Positions 15,312 to 25,399 of a stretch of 64,000 nt of DNA are shown piece by piece (position 1 is the first letter of the stretch; the number at the start of each line of letters is the position of its first letter). Below the pieces are notes generated by a model. It did no database searches. It was not told the origin of the DNA and saw only the letters and a list, made by a program, of their open reading frames with translations. Both the position numbers and the translations under genes were made by a program. Where the stretch lies: the NCBI GenBank assembly GCA_947174885.1, contig CAMWKO010000001.1:248001-312000 (forward strand), read 5' to 3'. The DNA comes from an uncultured Clostridia bacterium. GTDB taxonomy: Bacteria > Bacillota > Clostridia > Lachnospirales > Lachnospiraceae.

Positions 15312-18300
15312 ATGGTCACTAAGAGATTAGGAATATATTTTTTAGAGGAAGATACAGGAAAGACAGATGAATATATATCTTATATGCTAAAAAGCTTGAA
15401 AAAGTGTACTAGCAGGATAGTAATGATAGTAAAAGAGCCACTCACAGAAGATGAGAAGAAAGTATATTCATCTTTAGTTGAGGAAATATGTATAGAGGAA
15501 ACAACTTCAAGTTTTACAGCATATTTAAATGCCCTGAATAAATTACAAAATATTGGCGAATATACAGAAATAATATTTTGTAACAGTAAATTATTTGGTC
15601 CCTTGTATGATATAGAGACATTTATTTCTGATGAAAGAAATTTACTAGGGGATTTCTTTGGTTTGGAACAGAATATATATGTACCTAATTTTGAAGGAAA
15701 TGGAAGCAGGTGTTTAAATCCTGATTTCTTTATTTTAAAGTCTGATATATTAAATGATGATGGGTTTATAAATATATGGCAGGAGAGCCTATCTGAAGAA
15801 GTGACCCAAAAAGATGATGGTGAAGAAATAGATATTGATAGGAAGATTATCGGAAGCATTATTACAGAGTATCTTTTAAGAAGTGGATATGTATATTCAC
15901 CTATCGTAAAGCTAACAGAAAAAGCTACTTATATAGGGGATACACTAGGTATAACACAAAAGAACGGAAGACCATTTATTTCAAGGGAGTATATAGTAAA
16001 TGATTATAAAACAGTACTAAATAACTCAAGGGGCGAGGAAATAAAATATGTTCTTGCTTATATAGATAAAAAAACCGATTATCCATATAATAATATTATT
16101 TCGCATTTGCTTAAAATTTACAATATATATGATATATATAATTCATTACAGTTGAACTATATTCTTTCATCAGATGTATCAAAAAATACCGATGAGGTTT
16201 TAAAAAATAAAAAAGCAGTAGTAGTAATTCATATATTCTATATGGATCTGATTGAATACTTTAGTGATTTTATTTATGATATACCTTTGCCTGTAGATAT
16301 TATTCTTACAACCACAGATGAGGAAAAGGGCAAGAAATTAAGAGAAGCATTTGAACCAAGATTGGGAAACCGATTGAGGGTAATAGTATCAGAGGGAAAT
16401 GGCAGGGAGTTAGCTGCACTGTTTGTTGAAACCAGAGATATTATTAAAAACTATGATTATATCTGTTTTACACATGATAAGAAGTCGCCTCACAACAATA
16501 ACCAGAGTGTAAGCAGGGATTTTCAGAGGCTGATTGTAGAAAATGTAGTTGATACTGGTAAATATATTACAAATGTTATAGAAGCCTTTGATAAGGATGA
16601 AAATTTAGGCTTACTTGTACCACCGGCGCCATTACATGGCGGATATTTTGCAAGCCTTGGAAGAAGATGGACATTAAATTTTGAGGTTGTAGGTGAGTTT
16701 TTAGACAGTATAGGTGTGTCAGCAGATTTAGATGAAACAAAGCCTCCATTGGCAACAGGAAGTTCATTTTGGTGTAGGAAAGAGGCACTTTTGCCAATTA
16801 TTAATATGATTTGGGAGCATGAGGATTTTGCACCGGAACCAATGCCTAGTGATGGTACGGTAAGTCATGCCTTGGAGAGATGCTTCCCATTTGTAGCTCA
16901 ATCACAGGGATATTATACAGGTATGGTTATGACACTTAATAATGCATCTGTAGAATTTACAAATAGAGAATATCTTTTGGAAAAATTACATTTAGCGTTT
17001 CATAATATTTTACCGACATATGGTCAGAATATTGGAAGCTATTTGGACAAGATTGAAGAATATACTCTGGAGCATGAAAAAGAGGAAAACAGTATTATGA
17101 ATAAGCTAAAGCAGATACCAGGTAAGATTAAAAACAGAATTAAGGCTAGAATAGATGCCAGACTTGTAGACAGGTATCGCATCAAAATTATAAGAAATTC
17201 CAAGCTTTTTGATGCAGAGTGGTATTTAAATGAATATGAAGATGTGGGAAGGGAAAATTTTGACCCGGCATCTCACTATTATATGTTTGGCTGGAAAGAG
17301 GGTCGTGGAACTTCTGAGTATTTCAGTGCTGAAGAATATTATAAACTCAATCCCGATGTAAAGGCAGCAAGGGTTTGTCCTTTATATCATTATGAGACAG
17401 CGGGAAAGTTTGAAGGCAGAGAATATACAAGTGATAAAGAAAAGCTTATAGATATTGAGATTACAAAAGCAGAATGGGATAGATACAATAAAAAAATTAA
17501 AAGAGTAATAAAAAAAGAGAAAAAGCTGATTAATAATACACCTATTCAGAATAATAAAATTGTATTTAAAACCTTTCAGCAGGATTATACCGATAATCCT
17601 AAATATATATGTGAGGAAATACTTAAGAGAGATTTGCCATATGATTTAGTATGGCTTTGTAAGAATACTCCAAAGATTATTGAGAATTTCCCTAGAAGTG
17701 TGAGAATTGTAAAGGATGGCACATTAGAAGCAAAAAGAGAGATAGCATCTGCTAAGATACTTATAGATAATGGTATTCATTTTTATAATTTTAAAGAATT
17801 GAAAAAGAAAAAACAAATTTCGATTTGTACATGGCATGGTTCATTAGGATTTAAAAAATTAGCAGGAAATAAGATGGCTTCAAAGAGAAATCAGCGTTCT
17901 GCAGAGCTTTATAATGAAACTAATGACTATGTAATATCAAATAGTACCTTTGAGGATGGTGTATTTAGAGAATCCTATTGGAGAGATACGGAATTCATAG
18001 AATGCGGACATCCGAGAAATGATATTCTTATAAATAGTGATGAAAAGCTTAATGAAAAGATAAAGCTTAGAGTTTGTAAAAAATTAGGTATACACCCTGA
18101 TAAAAAAATCGCATTATATGCACCTACTTTTAGGGAAAAGCTGGTGGATAATGAAGAAATCATGGAGTATGAGGATGTAAACTATGAAAGGCTTGTAGAA
18201 GCTTTAAAGAGTAGGTTTGGTGGAGAATGGTGCGTAATTACAAGAGTACATTTTGTAAATTCATCAGATGACGAATATTTATCAGAGCTTCCTGATTACT

Positions 18301-18659
18301 GTTATAACGGAACACATTATCCTGATATTCAGGAGCTTATGATTGCTGCAGATATGGCACTTACGGATTATTCCAGCTGGATATTGGACTATATGTTTAC
18401 AAGGAAGCCTGCATTTCTTTTTACACCTGATTATGATGATTATGAATTGCAGAGGGGCTTCTGCTATCCGCTTAAAGAGGCACCGTTTATGATAGCAAAA
18501 GATAACGATGAGTTATCAGATAATATTAAAGCCTTTGATGAAAATATATATAGAGAAAATATAGAGAGATTCTTGATTGAAAAAGGTTCAAGAGAAGACG
18601 GTAATGGCTCAAAGAAGGTAGTTGATAAGATTAATCAGATTACCGGAATAGGAATTTAA
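15312..18659 (+). CDS. RgpF-TagF fusion glycopolymer synthase
   Basis: This is a 1115-residue multidomain cytoplasmic enzyme. Residues 1-300 are unassigned. About 302-590 is an RgpF (rhamnan synthesis F) domain with IHIFYMDLIEYF, SEGNGRELAAL and the CFTHDKKSPH segment. About 633-707 holds two copies of the repeat FDAEWYLNEYEDV...MFGWKEGR. About 748-1105 is a CDP-glycerol/ribitol phosphotransferase (TagB/TagF) domain with ICTWHGSLGFKKLA and TDYSSWILDYMF. It could both glycosylate a rhamnose chain and add polyol phosphate. It lies after the ABC pair and before a TarI-like cytidylyltransferase, which could supply its CDP-polyol donor. SD AGGAG is 9 nt upstream. Confidence 0.85.
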   Translation: MVTKRLGIYFLEEDTGKTDEYISYMLKSLKKCTSRIVMIVKEPLTEDEKKVYSSLVEEICIEETTSSFTAYLNALNKLQNIGEYTEIIFCNSKLFGPLYDIETFISDERNLLGDFFGLEQNIYVPNFEGNGSRCLNPDFFILKSDILNDDGFINIWQESLSEEVTQKDDGEEIDIDRKIIGSIITEYLLRSGYVYSPIVKLTEKATYIGDTLGITQKNGRPFISREYIVNDYKTVLNNSRGEEIKYVLAYIDKKTDYPYNNIISHLLKIYNIYDIYNSLQLNYILSSDVSKNTDEVLKNKKAVVVIHIFYMDLIEYFSDFIYDIPLPVDIILTTTDEEKGKKLREAFEPRLGNRLRVIVSEGNGRELAALFVETRDIIKNYDYICFTHDKKSPHNNNQSVSRDFQRLIVENVVDTGKYITNVIEAFDKDENLGLLVPPAPLHGGYFASLGRRWTLNFEVVGEFLDSIGVSADLDETKPPLATGSSFWCRKEALLPIINMIWEHEDFAPEPMPSDGTVSHALERCFPFVAQSQGYYTGMVMTLNNASVEFTNREYLLEKLHLAFHNILPTYGQNIGSYLDKIEEYTLEHEKEENSIMNKLKQIPGKIKNRIKARIDARLVDRYRIKIIRNSKLFDAEWYLNEYEDVGRENFDPASHYYMFGWKEGRGTSEYFSAEEYYKLNPDVKAARVCPLYHYETAGKFEGREYTSDKEKLIDIEITKAEWDRYNKKIKRVIKKEKKLINNTPIQNNKIVFKTFQQDYTDNPKYICEEILKRDLPYDLVWLCKNTPKIIENFPRSVRIVKDGTLEAKREIASAKILIDNGIHFYNFKELKKKKQISICTWHGSLGFKKLAGNKMASKRNQRSAELYNETNDYVISNSTFEDGVFRESYWRDTEFIECGHPRNDILINSDEKLNEKIKLRVCKKLGIHPDKKIALYAPTFREKLVDNEEIMEYEDVNYERLVEALKSRFGGEWCVITRVHFVNSSDDEYLSELPDYCYNGTHYPDIQELMIAADMALTDYSSWILDYMFTRKPAFLFTPDYDDYELQRGFCYPLKEAPFMIAKDNDELSDNIKAFDENIYRENIERFLIEKGSREDGNGSKKVVDKINQITGIGI

Positions 18660-18696
18660 ATCTTAATAAAAAAGATTTAAGAAAGGAATGTTTATT

Positions 18697-19416
18697 ATGA
18701 ATATTGCTATGATATTTGCAGGTGGCGTTGGTCAGAGAATGAATACAAAAACAATGCCCAAACAGTTTCTTGAGTTACATGGTAAACCAATTATTATATA
18801 CACATTAGAGCAGTTTGATAATCATCCGGAGATTGACGGAATAGTTATTTCCTGTTTAGAGGCTTATATACCGTATTTGGAAAAGCTTATTAAAAAATTC
18901 GGGATTATGAAGGTAAAGAGTATAGTAGCAGGTGGATGTACAGGACAGGATTCTATTTATAACGGAATTAAAAAGATATATGAATTATTTCCGGAGGATA
19001 GTATAGTACTTATTCATGATGCTGTAAGACCTATTATTAATGATGAACTGATAAGCAACAATATAGCTACTGTAAAGAAATATGGAAATGCCATAACAGT
19101 AGCTCCTGCTATAGAAACTATTACAATAAAGGAAGATGAGTCTGTAGAGGTAGGAGAAATAATAAACAGAAGCAGATGCCAGCTTGCAAAGGCACCACAA
19201 AGCTTTGTTTTAAAGGATATTATAGAGGCCCATCAAAAGGCAATAGAAGAAAACAGACATGATTTTATAGATTCGGCCTGTATTATGAGAAATTATGGAC
19301 ATAAGCTTTATACAGTTGAAGGGGAGACTGATAATATAAAGATTACTACTCCCGTAGATTTTTATACCTTTAGAGCTATTATTGATGCTAAAGAAAATTC
19401 TCAGATATTCGGATAA
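18697..19416 (+). CDS. IspD/TarI-family cytidylyltransferase
   Basis: This 239-residue nucleotidyltransferase transfers CMP to a polyol or methylerythritol phosphate. The CTP-binding loop is IFAGGVGQRMNT followed by PKQFLELHGKPI; HDAVRPII and RCQLAKAPQSF also match IspD/TarI. The position after a TagF-domain gene favours a TarI-like role making CDP-ribitol or a similar donor, rather than isoprenoid IspD; this is inference from context. An in-frame ATG at 18688 is only 1 nt from the SD AAAGG, so the ATG at 18697 is preferred. Confidence 0.8.
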   Translation: MNIAMIFAGGVGQRMNTKTMPKQFLELHGKPIIIYTLEQFDNHPEIDGIVISCLEAYIPYLEKLIKKFGIMKVKSIVAGGCTGQDSIYNGIKKIYELFPEDSIVLIHDAVRPIINDELISNNIATVKKYGNAITVAPAIETITIKEDESVEVGEIINRSRCQLAKAPQSFVLKDIIEAHQKAIEENRHDFIDSACIMRNYGHKLYTVEGETDNIKITTPVDFYTFRAIIDAKENSQIFG

Positions 19417-19437
19417 TATTTAAAGATTTATAGGTAT

Positions 19438-19500
19438 TTTCAACTTTGAGTTTGTGCTTCAAATAGAATTGAAGGTACTTTTACTTGAAGCATTAGGAGG
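19438..19500 (+). promoter_or_regulatory. Conserved leader RNA motif, copy A
   Basis: The stretch from TTTCAAC at 19438 to the SD at 19495-19500 aligns with 42178-42239 in front of the phosphomutase gene. An 8-bp stem TGCTTCAA (19455-19462) with TTGAAGCA (19485-19492) encloses a loop containing GAATTGAAGGTAC. The SD AGGAGG follows the stem by 2 nt, so folding could affect translation of the SDR gene. I do not recognise a known riboswitch. Confidence 0.55.
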
Positions 19501-19505
19501 CAATT

Positions 19506-20558
19506 ATGAAAAATGTATGTTTAGAAGATTACAAATATATATCAGAGGATAAAAATATCCCTTGGGAAAAGCTTGAAAATGCTACTGTGCTTGTAACAGG
19601 TGCAACCGGACTTATCGGAATATCCATAATAAAAGCTCTGTTATTTTATGAGCAAAATAACAGGATTGGTCTTAAAATAGTAGGTCTGGTCAGAAATAAA
19701 GAAAAGGCTTTAAAGATTTATGAGGATTTTTTAAAGAGTGACGTAAAATTGGACTTTATAGTAGGAGATATAGTTACCCCTTTTTCTTATGAGGATTCGA
19801 TAGATTATATTATTCATGGTGCCAGCGTCACTTCGAGCAGGATGTTTGTGGAAAAACCTGTAGATACTATAAATACTGCTATCAGAGGTACTACAAATAT
19901 ATTGGATTTCGCAAGGGAAAAGCAGATAAAGGGAATGACATATCTGTCAAGTATGGAGATATATGGTACGCCAGAAACAGATGAGAAGATAACAGAGGAC
20001 AATTACAAATATATTAATCATATGAGTGCCAGAAGCTCTTATCCGGAAAGTAAGAGGATGGCGGAATGTATTTGTAAAGCATACAGTGTACAGCATGGAT
20101 TGCCGGTAAATGTTGCGAGACTTACACAGACCTTTGGTCCGGAAGTAGAATATAATGACGGAAGAGTATTTGCAGAGTTTGCAAGAGCTGTAGTGGAAAA
20201 AAGAGATATAGTGCTTCATACAAAGGGAGAAACCAAGAGGTGCTATCTATATACAGCAGATGCAGTGAAAGCAATACTTACACTACTTTTAAAGGGAACT
20301 GCAGGGGAAGCATACAATGTGGCAAATGAGGATACCTACTGTTCGGTTTATGAAATGGCAAAGCTGGCAGCAGATATTGATGATACTTCATCAGTAAATG
20401 TTAAGGTTATATTAGAGGATGAAAATAAATTTGGATATGCACCTACTTTAAAAATGAACTTAGATACAAATAAGATAAATAATCTGGGATTTAAGGCACA
20501 AGTGCCATTAAGGGATATGTTTACACGAATGATTGAATATTTTGAAAAGGAAGATTAA
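19506..20558 (+). CDS. NAD-dependent epimerase/dehydratase (extended SDR)
   Basis: The 350-residue extended SDR has the nucleotide-binding motif VLVTGATGLIGISI and the catalytic YPESK (YxxxK), with VARLTQTFGP after it as in UDP-glucuronate decarboxylases and related sugar-nucleotide enzymes. The substrate is unclear. Its place after a TarI-like cytidylyltransferase recalls Haemophilus Bcs1, where a reductase is joined to CDP-ribitol pyrophosphorylase, but the SDR type differs. SD AGGAGG lies 5 nt upstream, at the end of a conserved leader stem. Confidence 0.78.
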   Translation: MKNVCLEDYKYISEDKNIPWEKLENATVLVTGATGLIGISIIKALLFYEQNNRIGLKIVGLVRNKEKALKIYEDFLKSDVKLDFIVGDIVTPFSYEDSIDYIIHGASVTSSRMFVEKPVDTINTAIRGTTNILDFAREKQIKGMTYLSSMEIYGTPETDEKITEDNYKYINHMSARSSYPESKRMAECICKAYSVQHGLPVNVARLTQTFGPEVEYNDGRVFAEFARAVVEKRDIVLHTKGETKRCYLYTADAVKAILTLLLKGTAGEAYNVANEDTYCSVYEMAKLAADIDDTSSVNVKVILEDENKFGYAPTLKMNLDTNKINNLGFKAQVPLRDMFTRMIEYFEKED

Positions 20559-20562
20559 CAAA

Positions 20563-22341
20563 ATGCCTAAAGTATCAATATTATTAGCTATATTCAATGG
20601 AGCAGATGCGATTAGAAAATCTATCGGATGTTTACAGAAACAGACCTTGAAGGATATAGAAATTGTCTGTGTAGATGATAATTCTACAGATAATTCACTT
20701 GAAATAATCAATGAATTAAAAAGCGTTGATGATAGAATAAAGGTTGTTTCATTTCCTGAAAACAGAGGTACTATATGTGCCAGAAAAGCAGGTGTAATGA
20801 ATGCTACAGGTGAGTATTTAATGTTTATGGATCAGGATGATGAGTTTGAAGAATTTGCCTGTGAAGAATTATACAATATGATAAAAGAAAAAGACGTAGA
20901 CATTGTTAATTTCAGATCACGTGTTATTGCAGTGCCTCCAACTACTGAAGAACAGCGTAAGTGGCAGGAGGACTTTATGTCACCTTATGATGGTTTTTTA
21001 TATGGTAAGGATGTGTTTGACTACTGCTTTGCACCAAACTTTAGGGATAATCAGACCTGGAATTATTATACCTGGAATGTATGGAATAAAATTTACAAAA
21101 CAGATGTATGTAAAGCTGCGATGCAGGAATGCAGAGAAGAATATGTAGTAAATGGTGATGATATATATGTATATATGCTTATTGCCTACTATGCAAAGTC
21201 CTATTATGGAGATGCCAAGGGTAAATTTTATCATATATATAGTCTGGGTTCGGGATTAATGGGTAATCATAAGCTGGGCTTAAAGAGATATTATACACTT
21301 ATTCGCAGAGCTACCAGTGTAGATAATGAGATTATATTCTTTAAAGATAAGCCTGAAGATTTTGAAGAGGTAGTTAAGCTGGACAGATGCAGAGCTTTAT
21401 GTGGTATAGTTCAGAGATGGTATTCAAGACTTGAGCCAAAGGAACAGGCAAACGGATATGATATGATGTGTGAATATATAGAGGATGACAGGCTTGTTGC
21501 ATCCTTTGAAAAGCATTTAAAGGTTAATGATGCAAATCTTATTTCAGCACTTATCAAATCAAAGAGGGTACAGGTAACGCATTCCTATATCAAAAATCTG
21601 TGTGTATACATTGCTGATGAAGCTTCTGACAAATCTGTTACAATGGATTTAATTAAAGAGTGGAGAAGCCATGGCTATAAAGTTATTTGTGTTACGGAGA
21701 ATGGAAATGATTTATCTTCTCTTAAGCTTTCTGATGTGCCGGTATATTATATGCCAAAGCAAGAAAAGGAATACAAATTTTATGAGTATCCAATATATGA
21801 AAGAATGAAATTTATTAAAAATATATTGGAGGAGTGTCATATAGATGCTTATATTTATTCAGGAGAAAGAAATACAAGATTTGTATATGATATGATAATT
21901 GTTAAAAATGCGGGTATTTCGTTTTTGATAGATACTTCTGAATATGCTGTATTAAAGAAAAACATGGACAGCAATGAATTTAAAACATATTTAAGACTTA
22001 TAAATTATACAGACGGATGTATTCTTACTAAGGCAGAAACCGGAAATGAATATGACTTAAACGGTATTACCACAAAGTATGCAATAGGTGGGAACTATGA
22101 GGAATTATTTGATTTAACGGAAGAAAATATATCATCATATAGTAGAAAGCTTGATAATATAATAGAAGATGCAGCTTTTAAGAAAATGTGTGAAAAACTG
22201 GCTGTTAAGAGGATGTATAAATCAGGTGGACTAAAGGTTAAGATTAAAATAATAATTAAAAAGCTGCTTAGAATAATAGGTGTAAAGAAAAGCTTCTATT
22301 GTGATGATTACAATGATTATATAAAGCTAAAGCAGCTATAG
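20563..22341 (+). CDS. GT2 glycosyltransferase with C-terminal extension
   Basis: This 592-residue protein has a GT2 domain in residues 1-250 (KVSILLAIFNGADAIRKSIG, VCVDDNSTDNS, FMDQDDEFE with the DxD-like metal site). A second region of about 330 residues contains an alpha/beta segment (VCVYIADEASDKSVTMDLI) that resembles a GT-B N-terminal half. An upstream in-frame ATG at 20533 lies inside the previous gene. The ATG at 20563 matches the family start MPKVSI, with AAGGAAG upstream. The donor is unknown. It belongs to the polysaccharide operon. Confidence 0.8.
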   Translation: MPKVSILLAIFNGADAIRKSIGCLQKQTLKDIEIVCVDDNSTDNSLEIINELKSVDDRIKVVSFPENRGTICARKAGVMNATGEYLMFMDQDDEFEEFACEELYNMIKEKDVDIVNFRSRVIAVPPTTEEQRKWQEDFMSPYDGFLYGKDVFDYCFAPNFRDNQTWNYYTWNVWNKIYKTDVCKAAMQECREEYVVNGDDIYVYMLIAYYAKSYYGDAKGKFYHIYSLGSGLMGNHKLGLKRYYTLIRRATSVDNEIIFFKDKPEDFEEVVKLDRCRALCGIVQRWYSRLEPKEQANGYDMMCEYIEDDRLVASFEKHLKVNDANLISALIKSKRVQVTHSYIKNLCVYIADEASDKSVTMDLIKEWRSHGYKVICVTENGNDLSSLKLSDVPVYYMPKQEKEYKFYEYPIYERMKFIKNILEECHIDAYIYSGERNTRFVYDMIIVKNAGISFLIDTSEYAVLKKNMDSNEFKTYLRLINYTDGCILTKAETGNEYDLNGITTKYAIGGNYEELFDLTEENISSYSRKLDNIIEDAAFKKMCEKLAVKRMYKSGGLKVKIKIIIKKLLRIIGVKKSFYCDDYNDYIKLKQL

Positions 22342-22363
22342 AGTAAGTCAGGAGGCATAGTAG

Positions 22364-23236
22364 ATGAAAAAAACTATATTAGTGACAGGTGCGAACGGAC
22401 AACTGGGAAGGGCTATTAATAAGCTTTATAAAGATAACGAAGAAATTGAACTGTATAATACGGATGTAGTAGAGACGGAAAATATTCATTCTATGAATAT
22501 TACTAATATAGATGAGGTTGTTAAAACAGTAGAAACTGTAAAACCGTATGCTATTATAAACTGTGCAGCACATACAAATGTGGACGGATGTGAAAAGGAT
22601 GTGGACAATGCATATATGATAAATGCCATAGGACCAAGAAACCTAAGCATTGCATCAAAAAAGACAGCTTCAAAGCTTGTGCATATTTCTACAGACTATG
22701 TATTCCCAGGGGATGGTACAAGACCGTATACAGAGTTTGATACACCAATGCCAAAGAGTATATATGGAAAAACAAAGCTCGCAGGAGAAGAATTTGTTAA
22801 GCAGTTTGCTGACAGATATTTTATTATTAGAACGGCATGGCTATATGGAGATGGTAAAAACTTTGTTAATACAATGCTCAGATTATCAGAAACTCATGAT
22901 GAAATAAATGTAGTATGTGACCAGATAGGTTCGCCAACCAGTACAAGGGTATTGGCAGATATAGTAGATAATCTTATATGGACAGAAAACTATGGTTTAT
23001 ATCATGGCACCTGTGAGGGGGTTTGCAGCTGGGCTGATTTTGCAGAAGAAATTTTCAGACTGGCAGGAAAGAATACAAGGGTTAATCATATTACTTCGGA
23101 AGAATATGCCAAACTTAATCCTGCATCTGCAAAACGTCCGAAATATTCAGTATTGGACAATTATATGTTAAAATTAACCACGGGTTATACAGCTTTGGAT
23201 TGGCAAAAAGCCATTGAGGAATATATTAAAATGTGA
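22364..23236 (+). CDS. rfbD: dTDP-4-dehydrorhamnose reductase
   Basis: RfbD (RmlD) carries out the last step of dTDP-L-rhamnose synthesis, NADPH reduction of the 4-keto sugar. The 290-residue protein has ILVTGANGQLGRAI, NCAAHTNVDGCEKD, the STDYVFPGDG motif and catalytic YGKTKLAGE (YxxxK). SD AGGAGG lies upstream. It is separated by 9 kb from rfbB and 13 kb from rfbA and rfbC in the same locus, an uncommon scattering of the pathway. Confidence 0.93.
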   Translation: MKKTILVTGANGQLGRAINKLYKDNEEIELYNTDVVETENIHSMNITNIDEVVKTVETVKPYAIINCAAHTNVDGCEKDVDNAYMINAIGPRNLSIASKKTASKLVHISTDYVFPGDGTRPYTEFDTPMPKSIYGKTKLAGEEFVKQFADRYFIIRTAWLYGDGKNFVNTMLRLSETHDEINVVCDQIGSPTSTRVLADIVDNLIWTENYGLYHGTCEGVCSWADFAEEIFRLAGKNTRVNHITSEEYAKLNPASAKRPKYSVLDNYMLKLTTGYTALDWQKAIEEYIKM

Positions 23237-23312
23237 TATAGTTTGAGAGGATAAACTATAAACCTAATATACAATAGATATTAATGCACAATATCTGGAA
23301 GAGGAAGATAAA

Positions 23313-24440
23313 ATGATAAGTTTTAATATATCACCGTATGTTGGCAAAGAAAATGAATATATAGAAGAAGTTATTAAAAAAAGAAAAATTTGCGGAGATG
23401 GAGAATTTACAAAAAAATGTAATGAATGGCTTGAAGAAAAAACAAAAACAGCTAAAGCATTACTTACAACCTCATGTACACATGCTACGGAAATGGCAGC
23501 CCTGCTTTCGGATATAAAGCCGGGTGATGAAGTAATCATGCCTTCATATACCTTTGTTTCTACAGCAGATGCATTTGTACTTCGCGGAGCAAAGGCGGTT
23601 TTTGTTGATATAAGACCTGATACAATGAATATCGATGAAAAACTGATTGAAGAGGCTGTCACAGATAAAACAAAGGCAATAGTTCCTGTTCATTATGCAG
23701 GGGTTGCCTGTGAAATGGATACAATTACAGATATAGCAAAAAGATATAATCTGAAGGTTATTGAGGATGCAGCACAGGGTGTTATGAGTGAGTATAAGGG
23801 AAAAGCCTTAGGTGCAATCGGTGACTATGGCTGTTACAGCTTCCATGAAACCAAAAACTATAGTATGGGTGAAGGTGGAGCTATACTTATTAAAAATCCG
23901 GAGGATATAGAAAGAGCAGAAATTATCAGGGAAAAGGGTACAAACAGAAGTAAATTCTATAGAGGACAGATAGACAAGTATACCTGGGTAGATGCAGGAA
24001 GCTCATATCTTCCAAGTGAATTAAATGCAGCTTATCTTTATGCACAGCTTGAAGAGGCAGAAAAAATATATGATGACAGAATGAACAGCTGGAACAGATA
24101 TTATGAAATGTTAAAGGATTTAGAACAGCAGGAAAAAATAGTATTACCAACTATACCAAAGGAATGTAAGCATAATGCACATATGTTTTATATAAAGGTA
24201 AAGGATTTGGAAGAAAGAACAGAGCTTATAAATTTTTTAAAGGATAATGGAATCAGTTCGGTATTTCATTATATTCCGCTTCATTCTGCGCCGGCAGGTA
24301 AAGAGTATGGCAGATTTTATGGAGAAGACAAATTTACAACAAAAGAGAGCGAGAGACTTATTAGACTGCCAATGTATTATGGCTTAGGAAACAATGCAGA
24401 GTACGTTGCAGAGAAGGTAAAGGCTTATTTTGAAAGGTAA
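23313..24440 (+). CDS. PLP-dependent 4-keto-sugar aminotransferase (WecE/ArnB type)
   Basis: This 375-residue DegT/DnrJ/EryC1/StrS aminotransferase makes a 4-amino-4-deoxy sugar nucleotide from the 4-keto form. The PLP-lysine motif is SFHETKNYSMGEGGA, and the PLP-ring motif VIEDAAQGV is present. Both read closest to WecE (dTDP-4-amino-4,6-dideoxygalactose transaminase). The natural substrate could be the dTDP-4-keto-6-deoxyglucose made by RfbB in this same locus. It is followed by a polyprenyl-phosphate GT2, an ATP-grasp enzyme and an acyltransferase, which suggests a decorated amino sugar. Confidence 0.88.
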   Translation: MISFNISPYVGKENEYIEEVIKKRKICGDGEFTKKCNEWLEEKTKTAKALLTTSCTHATEMAALLSDIKPGDEVIMPSYTFVSTADAFVLRGAKAVFVDIRPDTMNIDEKLIEEAVTDKTKAIVPVHYAGVACEMDTITDIAKRYNLKVIEDAAQGVMSEYKGKALGAIGDYGCYSFHETKNYSMGEGGAILIKNPEDIERAEIIREKGTNRSKFYRGQIDKYTWVDAGSSYLPSELNAAYLYAQLEEAEKIYDDRMNSWNRYYEMLKDLEQQEKIVLPTIPKECKHNAHMFYIKVKDLEERTELINFLKDNGISSVFHYIPLHSAPAGKEYGRFYGEDKFTTKESERLIRLPMYYGLGNNAEYVAEKVKAYFER

Positions 24441-24448
24441 ATAAAACT

Positions 24449-25399
24449 ATGAGTGATATTGAATATTCAGTTGTTATACCGGTATATAACAGTGGTGACT
24501 GGATGGAGGAATTAATTGGACAAATCCAAAGGGTAATGGACAGCCTTAATGAAAGCTATGAAATAGTTATGGTAAATGACGGAAGTCCAAAGCTTGAAAC
24601 CTGGGGAATTATGGTAGATTTGAGTGAAAAATACAGCCATATGAAAATGATAAATTTACAGTATAATTCAGGGCAGTTGAATGCTTTGCTTTGTGCAATG
24701 AAACATTCGTCAGGAAAATATGTTATTACTATGGATGATGATTTTCAACATTCACCGGACGAAATACCAAAGCTTGTAGCTAAGATTAAGGATACAGCCT
24801 GTGATTGTGTTATTGCAAATTATGCACATAAAGAACACAATATATTCCGTAAATTAGGCTCAAAATTTGCAAATTATTTATCACATAAGATATATAGAAA
24901 GCCAAAAAACATTACCAGTAACAGCTTTAGGATAATGACAAGAAATTTAGCCATAGCACTTACAAGCTATAAAGGAAAATTTCCTCAAATTGGTCCTATG
25001 ATATTTTCTCTTACCAGAAATATTGATGTGGTTACTATTGAGCATAAGGAAAGAAAATATGGTAAAAGCGGATATTCAGTGGGTCATTTAATTAGTGAAA
25101 CTATTAATATTATAATTAACGGCTCTACATTTCCTATAGATTGTATGGCTTTTTTTGGTATGGTTGTATCCGGTCTTTCATTTTTAATTGCAATATTATA
25201 TTTCATTTTATATATTTTAGGACAAACAAAGGTACCGGGCTTTACGGCACAGATACTTGTAACTGCTTTTTTTTCCGGTGTAATTACATTTAGTATAGGA
25301 ATAGTAGGTAAATATATTGGAAAACTAGTAAAAGAAAGCAGTGGTTTTCCGCCATATTTAGAAAGAGAAATAAAGTGTAGCAAGGAGGAAGAAAAATGA
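24449..25399 (+). CDS. Polyprenyl-phosphate glycosyltransferase (ArnC/GtrB/GacI type)
   Basis: The 316-residue GT2 of the dolichol-phosphate-mannose-synthase-like group has YSVVIPVYNSGDWM, MVNDGSPK, MDDDFQHSPDE (DxD) and a C-terminal pair of TM helices near residues 232-253 and 263-285. Such enzymes load a sugar on undecaprenyl phosphate for use outside the cell. The RKYGKSGYSV segment is typical. Its stop overlaps the next start as ATGA, so they are translated together. The sugar is probably the amino sugar made by the preceding aminotransferase (inference). Confidence 0.88.
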   Translation: MSDIEYSVVIPVYNSGDWMEELIGQIQRVMDSLNESYEIVMVNDGSPKLETWGIMVDLSEKYSHMKMINLQYNSGQLNALLCAMKHSSGKYVITMDDDFQHSPDEIPKLVAKIKDTACDCVIANYAHKEHNIFRKLGSKFANYLSHKIYRKPKNITSNSFRIMTRNLAIALTSYKGKFPQIGPMIFSLTRNIDVVTIEHKERKYGKSGYSVGHLISETINIIINGSTFPIDCMAFFGMVVSGLSFLIAILYFILYILGQTKVPGFTAQILVTAFFSGVITFSIGIVGKYIGKLVKESSGFPPYLEREIKCSKEEEK

